Source: Firm-04 sp045628085 (lineage in GTDB: Bacteria > Bacillota > Clostridia > Oscillospirales > Ruminococcaceae). From it: a DNA stretch of 64,000 nucleotides. The stretch covers positions 1 to 64,000 of the forward strand of contig JAZQOZ010000157.1 of the NCBI GenBank assembly GCA_045628085.1, read 5' to 3'. Positions 26,587 to 33,919 of the stretch are shown in pieces (positions within the stretch are counted from its first letter, which is position 1; each line of letters begins with the position of its first letter). A program made the translations under genes and the position numbers. Below the pieces are notes generated by a model. It had not been told where the DNA came from. It saw nothing but the letters and a program-made list of their open reading frames with translations, and ran no database searches.

Positions 26587-28008
26587 TCACAAATGATAAA
26601 CGATCTCAATGCGGCCGCTTGGCTTCATTAGTATGATCTGATCAACGAATGTGTGCAGCGTCTGGTTTTTGATGATCTCGCTTGCACATGGATCTGTGAG
26701 CGTCGTCAGGCTCGTTTCTGCGCGCCATCTGAATGCACTGGTATCAGGTGTCGGTACAACCTCTATAAGCTCTGCACGAAGCGCAGAGAGCCGTTCTGTG
26801 ATGCGCTGCTTGTTTTGCCTGTATTCGTCCAGCGTGTCGATACCAGCCTCAAATGCTTCTCTGACGCGCTCCAGCTTGCGCTCTTCCTTTTCGATAAGTG
26901 CCGGGATCGGTGATTCAGCCGATTTCGGCACGTTTTGTTTTATCACAAGGGATTCAAAATCAGGATCCTCCAGATCCTCGCGGATCTTGTCGAGCACGGC
27001 TGCATTGATCTTGGCGATTGAGATCGCGTGCGATATCTTGCACTTGCCTCTGCCATAATTGTGGCATTGCAGGTATTTCCCAGTCGATGACATGATCAGA
27101 GTTCCGCCGCAATGATCACAGCGAACCATGCCTTTGAGCATGAATTGCACCGGCTGATCGTTCCTGGCGTATTTCTTATACATCTTCTTGGTGTCGGCAC
27201 GCTTGGCCTGCGCAGCGTCAAAGACTTCCTGTGTGATGATTGGCTTGTGCTGACCGTCAACACATTGATCCTGTTCATGGAAACGATCAGAGCGATCGCC
27301 GGTCAGACTGCGCCGCAGCTTGCCGAGGTATACCGGATTCGTCAAAATGTACTCTACCGTGCGATTCTCGAATGGGTTGCCGTGCCTTGATGTAATTCCC
27401 ATCTCATTGAGCTTGCGTGCGATCTGGCGCACAGGAACGCCGCTCAGATAGTCCTCAAAGATCATCTGCACGATCGGAGCAGCTGTCTCATCCGGGAAGA
27501 AGATGCCGTCCTGCATCCGGTAACCGAACGGCGGCTGTGATACGACTCCGCCGCGGGAGAACTTCTCAGACATGCCGCGTCTAACTTCCTCAGCGAGGTT
27601 CAGGCTGTAGTATTCGTCCATTGCCTCGATCAGTGCTTCGATCAGGATTGAGGTCTTGTCTTCAGTGAGCTGCTCGGAGATGCTGATAACCTCGATGCCG
27701 CATTGCTTGCGCAGCATCGACTTGTATACAATGCTGTCCTCGCGGTTCCGGGCGAACCGGCTGAACTTCCACAGCAGGATGACGTCAAAGGGCTTCGGCT
27801 TCAGCTTTGCTGTGCCGATCATGCGCTGGAACTCCACGCGCTTGTCAGTTTTTCTGCCGCTGATGCCCTCGTCAGCGAAGACGAATTCTTCCGGCAGGAT
27901 CAGGTCATGCTCCTTGGCATACTTCCGGATTGCTTTGAGCTGGCTGTCCGGCGAAAACTCAATCTGATCCTCTGTAGATACACGGATATATGCCGCGGCG
28001 GTTTTCAT
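26587..28008 (-). CDS. int: Large serine recombinase (prophage integrase)
   Basis: 473 aa from the ATG at 28008, which has AAAGGAG nine nt upstream. The resolvase/invertase catalytic domain (1-150) has nucleophile Ser11 in AYIRVSTEDQ. A recombinase domain follows (about 165-270, PFGYRMQDG and LTNPVYLGKLRR), then a zinc ribbon (CDHCGG ... CHNYGRGKC) and a coiled-coil segment (about 350-420). The stop codon lies 6 nt from the left attP arm, and the gene reads toward the cotJC 3' part. The enzyme would integrate and, with a directionality factor, excise the element. Confidence 0.96.
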   Translation of the reverse strand: MKTAAAYIRVSTEDQIEFSPDSQLKAIRKYAKEHDLILPEEFVFADEGISGRKTDKRVEFQRMIGTAKLKPKPFDVILLWKFSRFARNREDSIVYKSMLRKQCGIEVISISEQLTEDKTSILIEALIEAMDEYYSLNLAEEVRRGMSEKFSRGGVVSQPPFGYRMQDGIFFPDETAAPIVQMIFEDYLSGVPVRQIARKLNEMGITSRHGNPFENRTVEYILTNPVYLGKLRRSLTGDRSDRFHEQDQCVDGQHKPIITQEVFDAAQAKRADTKKMYKKYARNDQPVQFMLKGMVRCDHCGGTLIMSSTGKYLQCHNYGRGKCKISHAISIAKINAAVLDKIREDLEDPDFESLVIKQNVPKSAESPIPALIEKEERKLERVREAFEAGIDTLDEYRQNKQRITERLSALRAELIEVVPTPDTSAFRWRAETSLTTLTDPCASEIIKNQTLHTFVDQIILMKPSGRIEIVYHL

Positions 28009-28040
28009 AGGCAGCGCTCCTTTCATACTTTGTATGACAC

Positions 28041-28748
28041 TTACGTATCCTCTGTGCGTTCAGTTCTTGGCGTGCTGCGAATCAATCCGTCAATATGTTC
28101 ATGAAGGTTCGGCTTAATCGTAGCTCCCATCGGTGCAAGAATCATATCAATACCTTCGCGGCGTGCCTGTTTTGAGGCTGGAACGAAATCACTATCTCCA
28201 GATATCAGTATGATTTGATCAACCTGCTTTTTGAGCGCCAAAGAAGTCATATCGACGCCAATTCTCATATCAACACCTTTTTGGATAATTTCAAGCCGAA
28301 AGTCTCGTTCTGTTAAGTCTGCTACTTGAATATCGCCTCGAACTAGCTTTTTTACAGCTTTTGTGTCGAGAGAATAGTGCAGAGAATCTTCGGATAATTC
28401 GCCAAGTCGTAGAGCGAATTTCCTCATATTTTTCAGTTCGTTCAGGAAATCAACTTGCCAACGGTATAAATCTGTTGTTTTCAGATCAACAGTAGTTTGA
28501 AGAAGCGGATGATATACTTTTTTGCTGCTCGGCGGGCAGTCATAATAAAAAATACGATACAAATCACGCTTTTCATGCTTGTTTTGATGAAGAAGCCACA
28601 TACAGTAAGATTTTAGTTCTTCTGCACGTTCATGTGGCGTTTTTTCTCCCCACAGATTATGTGCTCTTATTTTATAGAATCCACCATCAACGAGAATTGC
28701 AGTTTTTTTATCAAACTTCTCAATACGTTCATTTTGTGTATCCGGCAT
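28041..28748 (-). CDS. NYN-domain (LabA/DUF88-like) protein
   Basis: 235 aa from the ATG at 28748, which follows AGGAGG; an upstream in-frame start at 28991 runs through the promoter and is rejected. A PIN-like NYN fold is indicated by TAILVDGGFYKIRA near the start, and by VDMRIGVDMTSLALKK and ILISGDSDFVPASKQARREG with clustered Asp residues. NYN proteins are predicted metal-dependent RNases. It is the gene next to the integrase, transcribed from a consensus promoter through a terminator-bearing leader. Phage control or host exclusion roles are possible; none is shown. Confidence 0.85.
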   Translation of the reverse strand: MPDTQNERIEKFDKKTAILVDGGFYKIRAHNLWGEKTPHERAEELKSYCMWLLHQNKHEKRDLYRIFYYDCPPSSKKVYHPLLQTTVDLKTTDLYRWQVDFLNELKNMRKFALRLGELSEDSLHYSLDTKAVKKLVRGDIQVADLTERDFRLEIIQKGVDMRIGVDMTSLALKKQVDQIILISGDSDFVPASKQARREGIDMILAPMGATIKPNLHEHIDGLIRSTPRTERTEDT

Positions 28749-28766
28749 ATTTGTACCTCCTGAATA

Positions 28767-28823
28767 TAAAAAGCCCCCGGGTTCGTCACACCCCTTATAG
28801 CGGGGGGAGTACTGCCGAGGGCT
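28767..28823 (-). terminator. Attenuator-like hairpin in the NYN gene leader
   Basis: The minus-strand RNA can form a 9-bp stem from AGCCCUCGG and CCGGGGGCU (one G-U pair), enclosing an inner CCCC/GGGG hairpin and followed by five U. It lies between the promoter (28857-28885) and the AGGAGG of the NYN gene, so it would end most transcripts before the gene. Confidence 0.65.
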
Positions 28824-28832
28824 CACTTTCAG

Positions 28833-28852
28833 TTGTAATCGATTGATTACAA
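28833..28852. promoter_or_regulatory. Palindromic operator at the NYN promoter
   Basis: TTGTAATCGATTGATTACAA is an 8-4-8 inverted repeat covering the expected transcription start of the NYN gene. Its sequence differs from the CI-type operators at 29.6 kb, so another regulator is implied. Confidence 0.6.
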
Positions 28853-28856
28853 TTCT

Positions 28857-28885
28857 AGTATACGCGATTCTCGGCAAAATGTCAA
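28857..28885 (-). promoter_or_regulatory. Consensus promoter of the NYN gene
   Basis: Minus-strand TTGACA (28880-28885), 17-nt spacer, TATACT (28857-28862). The 346-nt gap 28749-29094 holds this promoter, its leader, a TGTCAAC-ATTTT-GTTGACA palindrome (28962-28980), and the rightward small RNA unit. Confidence 0.8.
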
Positions 28886-29027
28886 CTCTTAAATTCTGGC
28901 GTTTTTTGAAGAAAAAAGCAGCTTTTCGGTCAAAATTACTCAAAAAGCGGCGAAAATCGAATGTCAACATTTTGTTGACAGTTTTCGACATAACTGCTGA
29001 TGTGCATTTTTATACACACGGATGCTC

Positions 29028-29056
29028 TTGACAAAACAAATGTTTCGTGCTACAAT
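29028..29056 (+). promoter_or_regulatory. Promoter of the small RNA convergent with the repressor gene
   Basis: TTGACA (29028-29033), 17-nt spacer, TACAAT (29051-29056). Expected start near 29063. Confidence 0.7.
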
Positions 29057-29062
29057 GGAATT

Positions 29063-29111
29063 ATAGAACACTTGTTCGCGTTGGCTGACTTCGGTCAGTC
29101 GGCGCTTTTTT
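29063..29111 (+). ncRNA. Predicted ~50-nt SOS-controlled antisense RNA (OOP-like)
   Basis: Between the promoter at 29028 and a strong terminator there is room only for about 50 nt. The terminator is a 12-bp stem (29078-29089 with 29094-29105) around a UUCG loop, with three wobble pairs that work only in the plus-strand RNA, then six T. The 3' end overlaps the last 17 nt of the repressor gene in antisense. In phage lambda the LexA-controlled OOP RNA is antisense to the end of cII. The parallel is inferred. Confidence 0.55.
29066..29077. promoter_or_regulatory. LexA-type SOS box
   Basis: GAACACTTGTTC fits the Gram-positive LexA core GAAC-N4-GTTC and lies immediately after the expected start of the small RNA, where LexA would block transcription. 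Confidence 0.6.
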
Positions 29112-29589
29112 CTTTTTGGCTTTCTTCATGCCACTTTGCAAATAGCTCTTGTTTCGCATAAAACAATACCTTGGTCTTGCGAAAGTCAGGAAGCTGCCGG
29201 TACATATCAACTAAATCATGTTCATCAGCTGAAAGGCGATTTACTGTATGCGCTGCTTCTAATTGTGCTTCTAAGTGATCTCTGTCAGTTTGCCATTTTA
29301 GTGCAATGTTCAAATCGCTGCCAGCAGTTTCTAATATATCTTGATCTATCCCGTTTACCGTATCAAGGACAGAATCATCAACAACAATTTCACTTTTGCC
29401 GAGCAGATAATCGACAGATACGCTAAAGTAATTAGATATTCGTTGTAGTGTATCACCTTTTGGCACATTTCCATTTTTTTGCCAATCTCCTATTGCATTG
29501 ATATTAAGCCCCAGATCGGCAAGAAACTTCTTTTGTGTTATTCCACGTTCCTTTATGAGCTTTTTGAGATTATCGACAAACAATGACAT
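29095..29589 (-). CDS. CI-like XRE-family phage repressor
   Basis: 164 aa from the ATG at 29589 with GAGGTG upstream; a longer frame to 29628 overlaps an operator. The N-terminal HTH has LIKERGITQKKFLADLGLNINAIGDWQKNG and then YFSVSVDYLLG, typical of SinR/CI-type repressors. The C-terminal half (LSADEHDLVDMYRQLPDFRKTKVLFYAKQE) lacks a LexA-like Ser/Lys peptidase, so SOS induction would need another route. It is divergent from the early operon with three operators between. Confidence 0.9.
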   Translation of the reverse strand: MSLFVDNLKKLIKERGITQKKFLADLGLNINAIGDWQKNGNVPKGDTLQRISNYFSVSVDYLLGKSEIVVDDSVLDTVNGIDQDILETAGSDLNIALKWQTDRDHLEAQLEAAHTVNRLSADEHDLVDMYRQLPDFRKTKVLFYAKQELFAKWHEESQKEKSAD

Positions 29590-29624
29590 AATATTACACC
29601 TCTTTTCTGTATTAATATACAAAA

Positions 29625-29702
29625 TCAAGAAAAATCATGATTTGATATTGACAGTCAAGAAAATCCATGATATAATAGCGACAGAAACAAGATTATTCTT
29701 GA
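29625..29702. promoter_or_regulatory. Three repressor operators between the divergent lysogenic and early genes
   Basis: Three 16-bp imperfect palindromes: TCAAGAAAAATCATGA (29625-29640), TCAAGAAAATCCATGA (29655-29670), and the reverse complement of ACAAGATTATTCTTGA (29687-29702). The second fills exactly the spacer between the -35 and -10 boxes of the early promoter. Centre spacings are 30 and 32 bp, about three helical turns, allowing cooperative binding. Confidence 0.8.
29648..29676 (+). promoter_or_regulatory. Early rightward promoter (PR-like)
   Basis: TTGACA (29648-29653), 17-nt spacer, TATAAT (29671-29676): a perfect consensus, repressed when CI-like protein fills the spacer operator. 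Confidence 0.88.
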
Positions 29703-29762
29703 TTCATTTACAGTATAACACACCAGAGTAAAAATGTCAAGTGGAAAGCGAGGTGAAAGAAA

Positions 29763-29987
29763 ATGCAAAGACCGATGACAGCAAACCTGTATAAGGCGCG
29801 TCTGGCTATGCTCGGTCTGACGCAGGCATCCATCCTGCCGAAGATCAGAGCCATGACAGAGATGAGCGTCAACTCGACGCAGTTGTCTGCCGCCCTGAAT
29901 GGTGTCGGAATGCAGCCGAAGCACGAGCGAATCCGCGAAGCAGTCGAAACGCTGCTCAATGAACTGGAAAAAAAGGAGGAAACCTGA
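29763..29987 (+). CDS. Small early phage regulator (Cro position)
   Basis: 74 aa after GAGGTGAAAGAAA. The sequence is mostly helical (YKARLAMLGLTQASILPKIRAM, STQLSAALNGVGMQPKHERIREAVETLL) and reads like a degenerate helix-turn-helix. As the first gene after the early promoter it takes the place of Cro. Function inferred from position. Confidence 0.7.
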   Translation: MQRPMTANLYKARLAMLGLTQASILPKIRAMTEMSVNSTQLSAALNGVGMQPKHERIREAVETLLNELEKKEET

Positions 29988-29989
29988 AA

Positions 29990-30031
29990 ATGCATGAACT
30001 GAAAACAGGCTCGGAAGTCGGCACGGGATAG
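29990..30031 (+). CDS. Possible 13-codon peptide
   Basis: MHELKTGSEVGTG follows AAGGAGG at 10-nt spacing. The stretch 30032-30123 after it holds only a CACTCTG/CAGAGTG inverted repeat. It may be a leader peptide or chance. Confidence 0.3.
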   Translation: MHELKTGSEVGTG

Positions 30032-30123
30032 GCGAAAGCGATTTCACTCTGACAGCAAATGTTGCCACAGAGTGACCGTCCAAACCATCATCCGCATAAA
30101 CTACAGAGAAAGGGGCTGATCTT

Positions 30124-30372
30124 ATGGCAAGAAACCAGAAGCTGGAAGTTGTGAGCTACATCAGAATGCCGGACGGCAGCAGAATGCTGTTTGATGATCT
30201 CACACCGGAGAAAAAGCAGTATGTCCGTGAGAAGATCGCGGAGAATGTCGGCAGGACGATCGGGCGTTACCTCTCGGAGCATCCGGAGGAAATCGAACCG
30301 TTCAGCCGGTGCAAAGGCGTCCGACTGATCCCTGATCCGCCGGAGAAAGGAGTCGGAACATGCATCATCTGA
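30124..30372 (+). CDS. Phage hypothetical protein
   Basis: 82 aa with GAAAGGGG upstream. Sequence VVSYIRMPDGSRMLFDDLTPEKKQYVREKIAENVGRT... has no signal or TM. It resembles short early-region proteins of Clostridia phages; no function can be given. It overlaps the next gene by 13 nt. Confidence 0.65.
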   Translation: MARNQKLEVVSYIRMPDGSRMLFDDLTPEKKQYVREKIAENVGRTIGRYLSEHPEEIEPFSRCKGVRLIPDPPEKGVGTCII

Positions 30373-30581
30373 CAAACGTTGAGTATCTGGCAGGGATCCT
30401 GCTCTTGGTAAGTGCATTGGGAGTGATCGCATTCATGTGGGCACGGTCGGTGTGGTCTACGTTCATGGATGCCGCAGACGAGCGTGCAAAGAGTATCGCG
30501 GATCACCGCTACCGCAAACTGATCGAGCGCACCGAGGTCGATGTGCATCCGGTGCTTATAATCGTTGATGATAGGAGGTAA
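30360..30581 (+). CDS. Small phage membrane protein
   Basis: 73 aa. One TM segment (about 8-28, VEYLAGILLLVSALGVIAFMW), then a basic cytosolic tail. Overlaps the gene before it. Unknown role. Confidence 0.6.
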   Translation: MHHLTNVEYLAGILLLVSALGVIAFMWARSVWSTFMDAADERAKSIADHRYRKLIERTEVDVHPVLIIVDDRR

Positions 30582-30588
30582 AACGTAC

Positions 30589-31002
30589 ATGGGCAAGCTT
30601 ACAAACACACAGCGCGCCGCAATTTATCATGCATGGAAAGACGGAACGCAGCCGAAAGAACTCGCAAAGCAGTACAGCGTTTCCACCAGTGCGATCAGTC
30701 AAATGATCAGCAGAATGAACAGAACAGGGAACCCTGCTGCGGAAGACAAGCCAGAGCCTAAGACGATGATCAACAAGGACTTTGATGATGCTGTCAATGC
30801 CATGATTGCAGAGAGCAAGTCGGCAGATGTGAAGCCGGAGAAGATTCCAAATTATATCTGGGATGCTCTTGACGATAATGTTTCTTCACTGAATTTGGAA
30901 ATTGAAGAGCGCGAACAGCGGATTGCTGAGCTGAAAGAAGAGCTTTTGAATCTCAAGAATCAGCGCGATGCTATCGAGAAATGGATGGAGGATCACACAT
31001 GA
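30589..31002 (+). CDS. HTH and coiled-coil phage protein
   Basis: 137 aa from the ATG at 30589 with AGGAGG upstream. The N-terminal homeodomain-like HTH (NTQRAAIYHAWKDGTQPKELAKQYSVSTSAISQMI) resembles recombinase/transposase HTH domains. A C-terminal coiled coil (NLEIEEREQRIAELKEELLNL) is likely for oligomerisation. Possibly a DNA-binding regulator; target unknown. Confidence 0.75.
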   Translation: MGKLTNTQRAAIYHAWKDGTQPKELAKQYSVSTSAISQMISRMNRTGNPAAEDKPEPKTMINKDFDDAVNAMIAESKSADVKPEKIPNYIWDALDDNVSSLNLEIEEREQRIAELKEELLNLKNQRDAIEKWMEDHT

Positions 31003-31283
31003 GAGCAATGAAGTTGTGCCTGAACAGCATCAGCATTATTGACGTTGACAACGATCTGCACGCATTGCAGAATGAAGTAGGCGGACGTATTGAGCCTGTC
31101 AGGTTAAAGGATGGCGGCTTGATGATCGTGGACGAGGAAGGCATTTTGAAGCAGTATCCGCACAATGATCTTGCGTCGTACATCAGCGGACGGCACATCT
31201 ACGGCACTGCGTTGATCGTCGGTGTGGACGGAGAGGAATTTGACGATGTGCCGGAGCAGTATTTCGTATGGCTCGGAAACTAA
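30999..31283 (+). CDS. DUF3846 domain protein
   Basis: 94 aa from the ATG at 30999, which overlaps the previous stop (ATGA) and follows GGAGG. It has ALQNEVGGRIEPVRL, GGLMIVDEEGILKQYPHN and YGTALIVG, typical of DUF3846, a family common in phages and conjugative elements with unknown role. Confidence 0.8.
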   Translation: MRAMKLCLNSISIIDVDNDLHALQNEVGGRIEPVRLKDGGLMIVDEEGILKQYPHNDLASYISGRHIYGTALIVGVDGEEFDDVPEQYFVWLGN

Positions 31284-31290
31284 AGAAAAA

Positions 31291-31353
31291 GCCGCATCCG
31301 ATCTGCTTCATCGGACACGGCACAGGAATTTACCTATAGTGCTATTTTAGCAC
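31291..31353. repeat. Two inverted repeats before the PcfK-like gene
   Basis: GCCGCATCCGAT/ATCGGACACGGC (31291-31321) reads as a terminator on the minus strand, where TTTTTCTTT follows. Then GTGCTA-TTT-TAGCAC (31339-31353) is a perfect palindrome next to a TATAGT box. Possible operator for the genes downstream. Confidence 0.45.
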
Positions 31354-31371
31354 ATTCGGAGGAAAATGTCA

Positions 31372-31728
31372 ATGGATGATAAATATTTCATTTCTGCTTC
31401 AAAGGACAAGTATGCGCGTGCTGTCGCGGTTCCGACCGCTGATGCGCTGAAAGAGTTCTGCCGGCAGGAGCCTGAATTCGAGCAGGCGATCGAGCAGAGC
31501 GGAAAGAGTTTTGACGATTGTCTGACCGAGATCACGAAAGGTATCGGGCAGTCGATCAGTGATCTGGAAGTATACAGCCGGGCTGTCAAGTTTTACTTTC
31601 CGGTCGCGGCAGTCAGATTCCACATGACAATCGACCTTTGCGGCGATAACGGTGCAGTCGATCCGCCGATCACGCAGCATAAGAGTGAGCCGATGAATCT
31701 GTCGCTTGATTCACTGCTTGACTTCTGA
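31372..31728 (+). CDS. PcfK-like protein
   Basis: 118 aa from the second ATG (better spaced from GGAGG). It has KSFDDCLTEITKGIGQS and LEVYSRAVKFYF, the PcfK-type helical core. PcfK was named on conjugative plasmid pCF10 and is usually encoded beside PcfJ, as here. Function unresolved. Confidence 0.7.
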   Translation: MDDKYFISASKDKYARAVAVPTADALKEFCRQEPEFEQAIEQSGKSFDDCLTEITKGIGQSISDLEVYSRAVKFYFPVAAVRFHMTIDLCGDNGAVDPPITQHKSEPMNLSLDSLLDF

Positions 31729-31737
31729 GGTGATGCC

Positions 31738-33018
31738 ATGAAACAACAGAGAAAAGACGAATTGATGCACAGCTTCCCTTGTGTTCCGCAGAGTATCATG
31801 GATCAGATGAAGGGCAGACTTGCTGCAAATTTCGCGGTGTTCCTGACGGACGGAAACGAACTGTTCGTTCGGTGCTATCACAGATACTCAGACGGGAAAT
31901 TGTTTGAGCGTCAGCGGTATGTGTTTGCAAATGACGGTTCTGTCCGCTGGGGAAAGGATGACTATTCACCGTGGGCGGTTCGCAAGGAATTCAGAGAACC
32001 GGTATTCTGCCAGAGCTGCTACGGATACAGCTTTGACAACTCATACAGGATCCTGAATAAGGACGCGATCCGGCAGTCCTGTATGAAATACTGCTGTTAT
32101 GATCTCTACAAAGGCGATCTTCTGATCGAATATCTGCATCTGTATTGCCGGCATCCGAATCTGGAATATATCATGAAGTCCGGATACTCCGCTCTGATCG
32201 GAGAGCATTATACCGGATTCTGGGGAGGTATACAGCATATAACAGCTGACCGTCATATCAACTGGAAATCGAATAATCTGCTGAAAATGCTCGGACTGAG
32301 CAGGACGGAATTCAAAGGACTTGAAGGCAGAGAGGAACTGTATTCTCAGTATGTCACATGGCGCGAACATTATCCGAAATGCAGAATGGATGATCTTCTG
32401 CTGATTGCTGATGTATTCGGATATGAATACGGTACAGCGGAATCATTCATTCGTCTGACCGGACTGAAACCACAGCGTATCGCACGATATCTGAAAGAAC
32501 AGAATGCTGTTCCGCATGACTATCATGATTATCTCAGGCAATGCACAACACTCAAATATGATCTGCATGATACAGCGATCTCTATGCCGCACAACTTCTC
32601 AGCAATGCATACGCGGCTCTCCGAGATCATCAAGTACAATGAAACAAAGGAAGCACGGAAAATGTTCAGCTTGCATACAGAATATAGGAAGCAGCTTGAA
32701 TTTGAATACGGTAATCTGTTTATCAGGCAGCCGAAAAGCATGAAAGAGATCGTCAGCGAGGGCAAGAACCTTCACCATTGTGTCGGCGGATATGCAGAAC
32801 GGCACGCACGCATGAAGCTGCACATTATGTTCATTCGGAAGGAAGACAAGCCGAGTGTTCCGTTCTATACGGTCGAGGTTGACCTGTTCGGGAAGATCGT
32901 GCAGGTCAGAGGATTGAAGAATGCGCCGATGACGGAAGAAGTCAAGGCGTTTATTGAGGAATATGAGAAGTATCTTGCCGAAACGCTCGGCAAACAGAAA
33001 GTGAGGAAAACAGCATGA
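31738..33018 (+). CDS. PcfJ domain protein
   Basis: 426 aa. The C-terminal PcfJ domain has GKNLHHCVGGYAERHA and PFYTVEVDLFGKIVQVRGLKN; the central region has paired Cys residues (CQSCYGYSF, CMKYCCY). PcfJ-like proteins are common in Firmicutes phages and plasmids and are sometimes linked to mobilisation. The PcfK/PcfJ pair sits in the early operon. Confidence 0.85.
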   Translation: MKQQRKDELMHSFPCVPQSIMDQMKGRLAANFAVFLTDGNELFVRCYHRYSDGKLFERQRYVFANDGSVRWGKDDYSPWAVRKEFREPVFCQSCYGYSFDNSYRILNKDAIRQSCMKYCCYDLYKGDLLIEYLHLYCRHPNLEYIMKSGYSALIGEHYTGFWGGIQHITADRHINWKSNNLLKMLGLSRTEFKGLEGREELYSQYVTWREHYPKCRMDDLLLIADVFGYEYGTAESFIRLTGLKPQRIARYLKEQNAVPHDYHDYLRQCTTLKYDLHDTAISMPHNFSAMHTRLSEIIKYNETKEARKMFSLHTEYRKQLEFEYGNLFIRQPKSMKEIVSEGKNLHHCVGGYAERHARMKLHIMFIRKEDKPSVPFYTVEVDLFGKIVQVRGLKNAPMTEEVKAFIEEYEKYLAETLGKQKVRKTA

Positions 33019-33914
33019 TTGAAACCGGAATGCGTACTCCGCCGGCAGATGAAAGCATTGCCGTGACGGAACAGTACACAGAAGCCTACAACCTGAATGT
33101 GAAGATCCACACCAGTATGCAGGCAATTCAGCAGAACCTTTACGATATGTGCAGTGCCTTGAAGAAGATGCGAGACGGCAAGCTGTACAAGGAACTCGGC
33201 TATCAGAATTTCGAGGATTACTGCGAGAATGAGGCGGGAATTACAAGAAGCCAGGCGTACAAGTACATCACGATTATTGAAAAGCTTCCTGAAGATTTTG
33301 TGTTACCGGTAACACAAATTGGAATGCGAAAACTCTACCTTCTCACCGCCCTGACCGATGACCAGCGCGAAGAGCTCACCCAGACAGTTGATCTCGAAAA
33401 TACAACGGTTCGTGAACTGAAAGAGCAGATCAGCATTCTGCAATCACAAAAGGAATCTGCCGAAGCAGATGCAGAGCAGGCAAGAGATGCGGTCCGTGAA
33501 GCCGAGGAAGCCAAAGAGCGCACCCGCCTGACACTCAAGGGAATGCTCGACAAGCGCATTGAGCAGGTACATAAGCTTGAGGCGCAGATCAAGGAAATGG
33601 AGAACAAGCCGCAGGATGTTGCTGTGGTTGATAACTCTGAGGAAATCGACCGTCTGAACGCCGAAATTGAAAGACTCCGGCAGCAGATCAATGAGAAGCC
33701 TGATACGCAGCTTGCGCTCGGAGTTGAGCCGATCTATCAGACGGACAGCAAGGCACTGTTCAAGCCGTATCTCACCGCTGCCGCCGATGCCGTCAACCGG
33801 CTTGCGGACTTCATCGGGCAGCATCAGAGCGATGCCAATTACGATTTCTTCATGGAGAAGATGCACGCGGCATTCGCGTTTGCAGATCAGAAAATTCAGG
33901 CGATGAAAGGATGA
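33015..33914 (+). CDS. Phage DNA-associated coiled-coil protein (DUF3102-like)
   Basis: 299 aa, overlapping the PcfJ gene by ATGA. The N terminus has a DUF3102-like helical region with an HTH-like segment (GYQNFEDYCENEAGITRSQAYKYI). Residues about 140-240 form a long coiled coil. Probably a DNA-binding early protein; no enzymatic motif. Confidence 0.75.
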   Translation: MIETGMRTPPADESIAVTEQYTEAYNLNVKIHTSMQAIQQNLYDMCSALKKMRDGKLYKELGYQNFEDYCENEAGITRSQAYKYITIIEKLPEDFVLPVTQIGMRKLYLLTALTDDQREELTQTVDLENTTVRELKEQISILQSQKESAEADAEQARDAVREAEEAKERTRLTLKGMLDKRIEQVHKLEAQIKEMENKPQDVAVVDNSEEIDRLNAEIERLRQQINEKPDTQLALGVEPIYQTDSKALFKPYLTAAADAVNRLADFIGQHQSDANYDFFMEKMHAAFAFADQKIQAMKG

Positions 33915-33919
33915 TGAAA

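Noticed and set aside
26004..26609. Complete 201-aa Mn-catalase gene starting at 26609
   Set aside because: The start would be a TTG within prophage DNA without a ribosome site, and the real N terminus is found at 61.7 kb. It is treated as the 3' part of cotJC.
28962..28980. TGTCAAC-ATTTT-GTTGACA palindrome as another promoter or terminator
   Set aside because: No -10 at a usable distance and no T-run; it may be an operator, but nothing ties it to a regulator.
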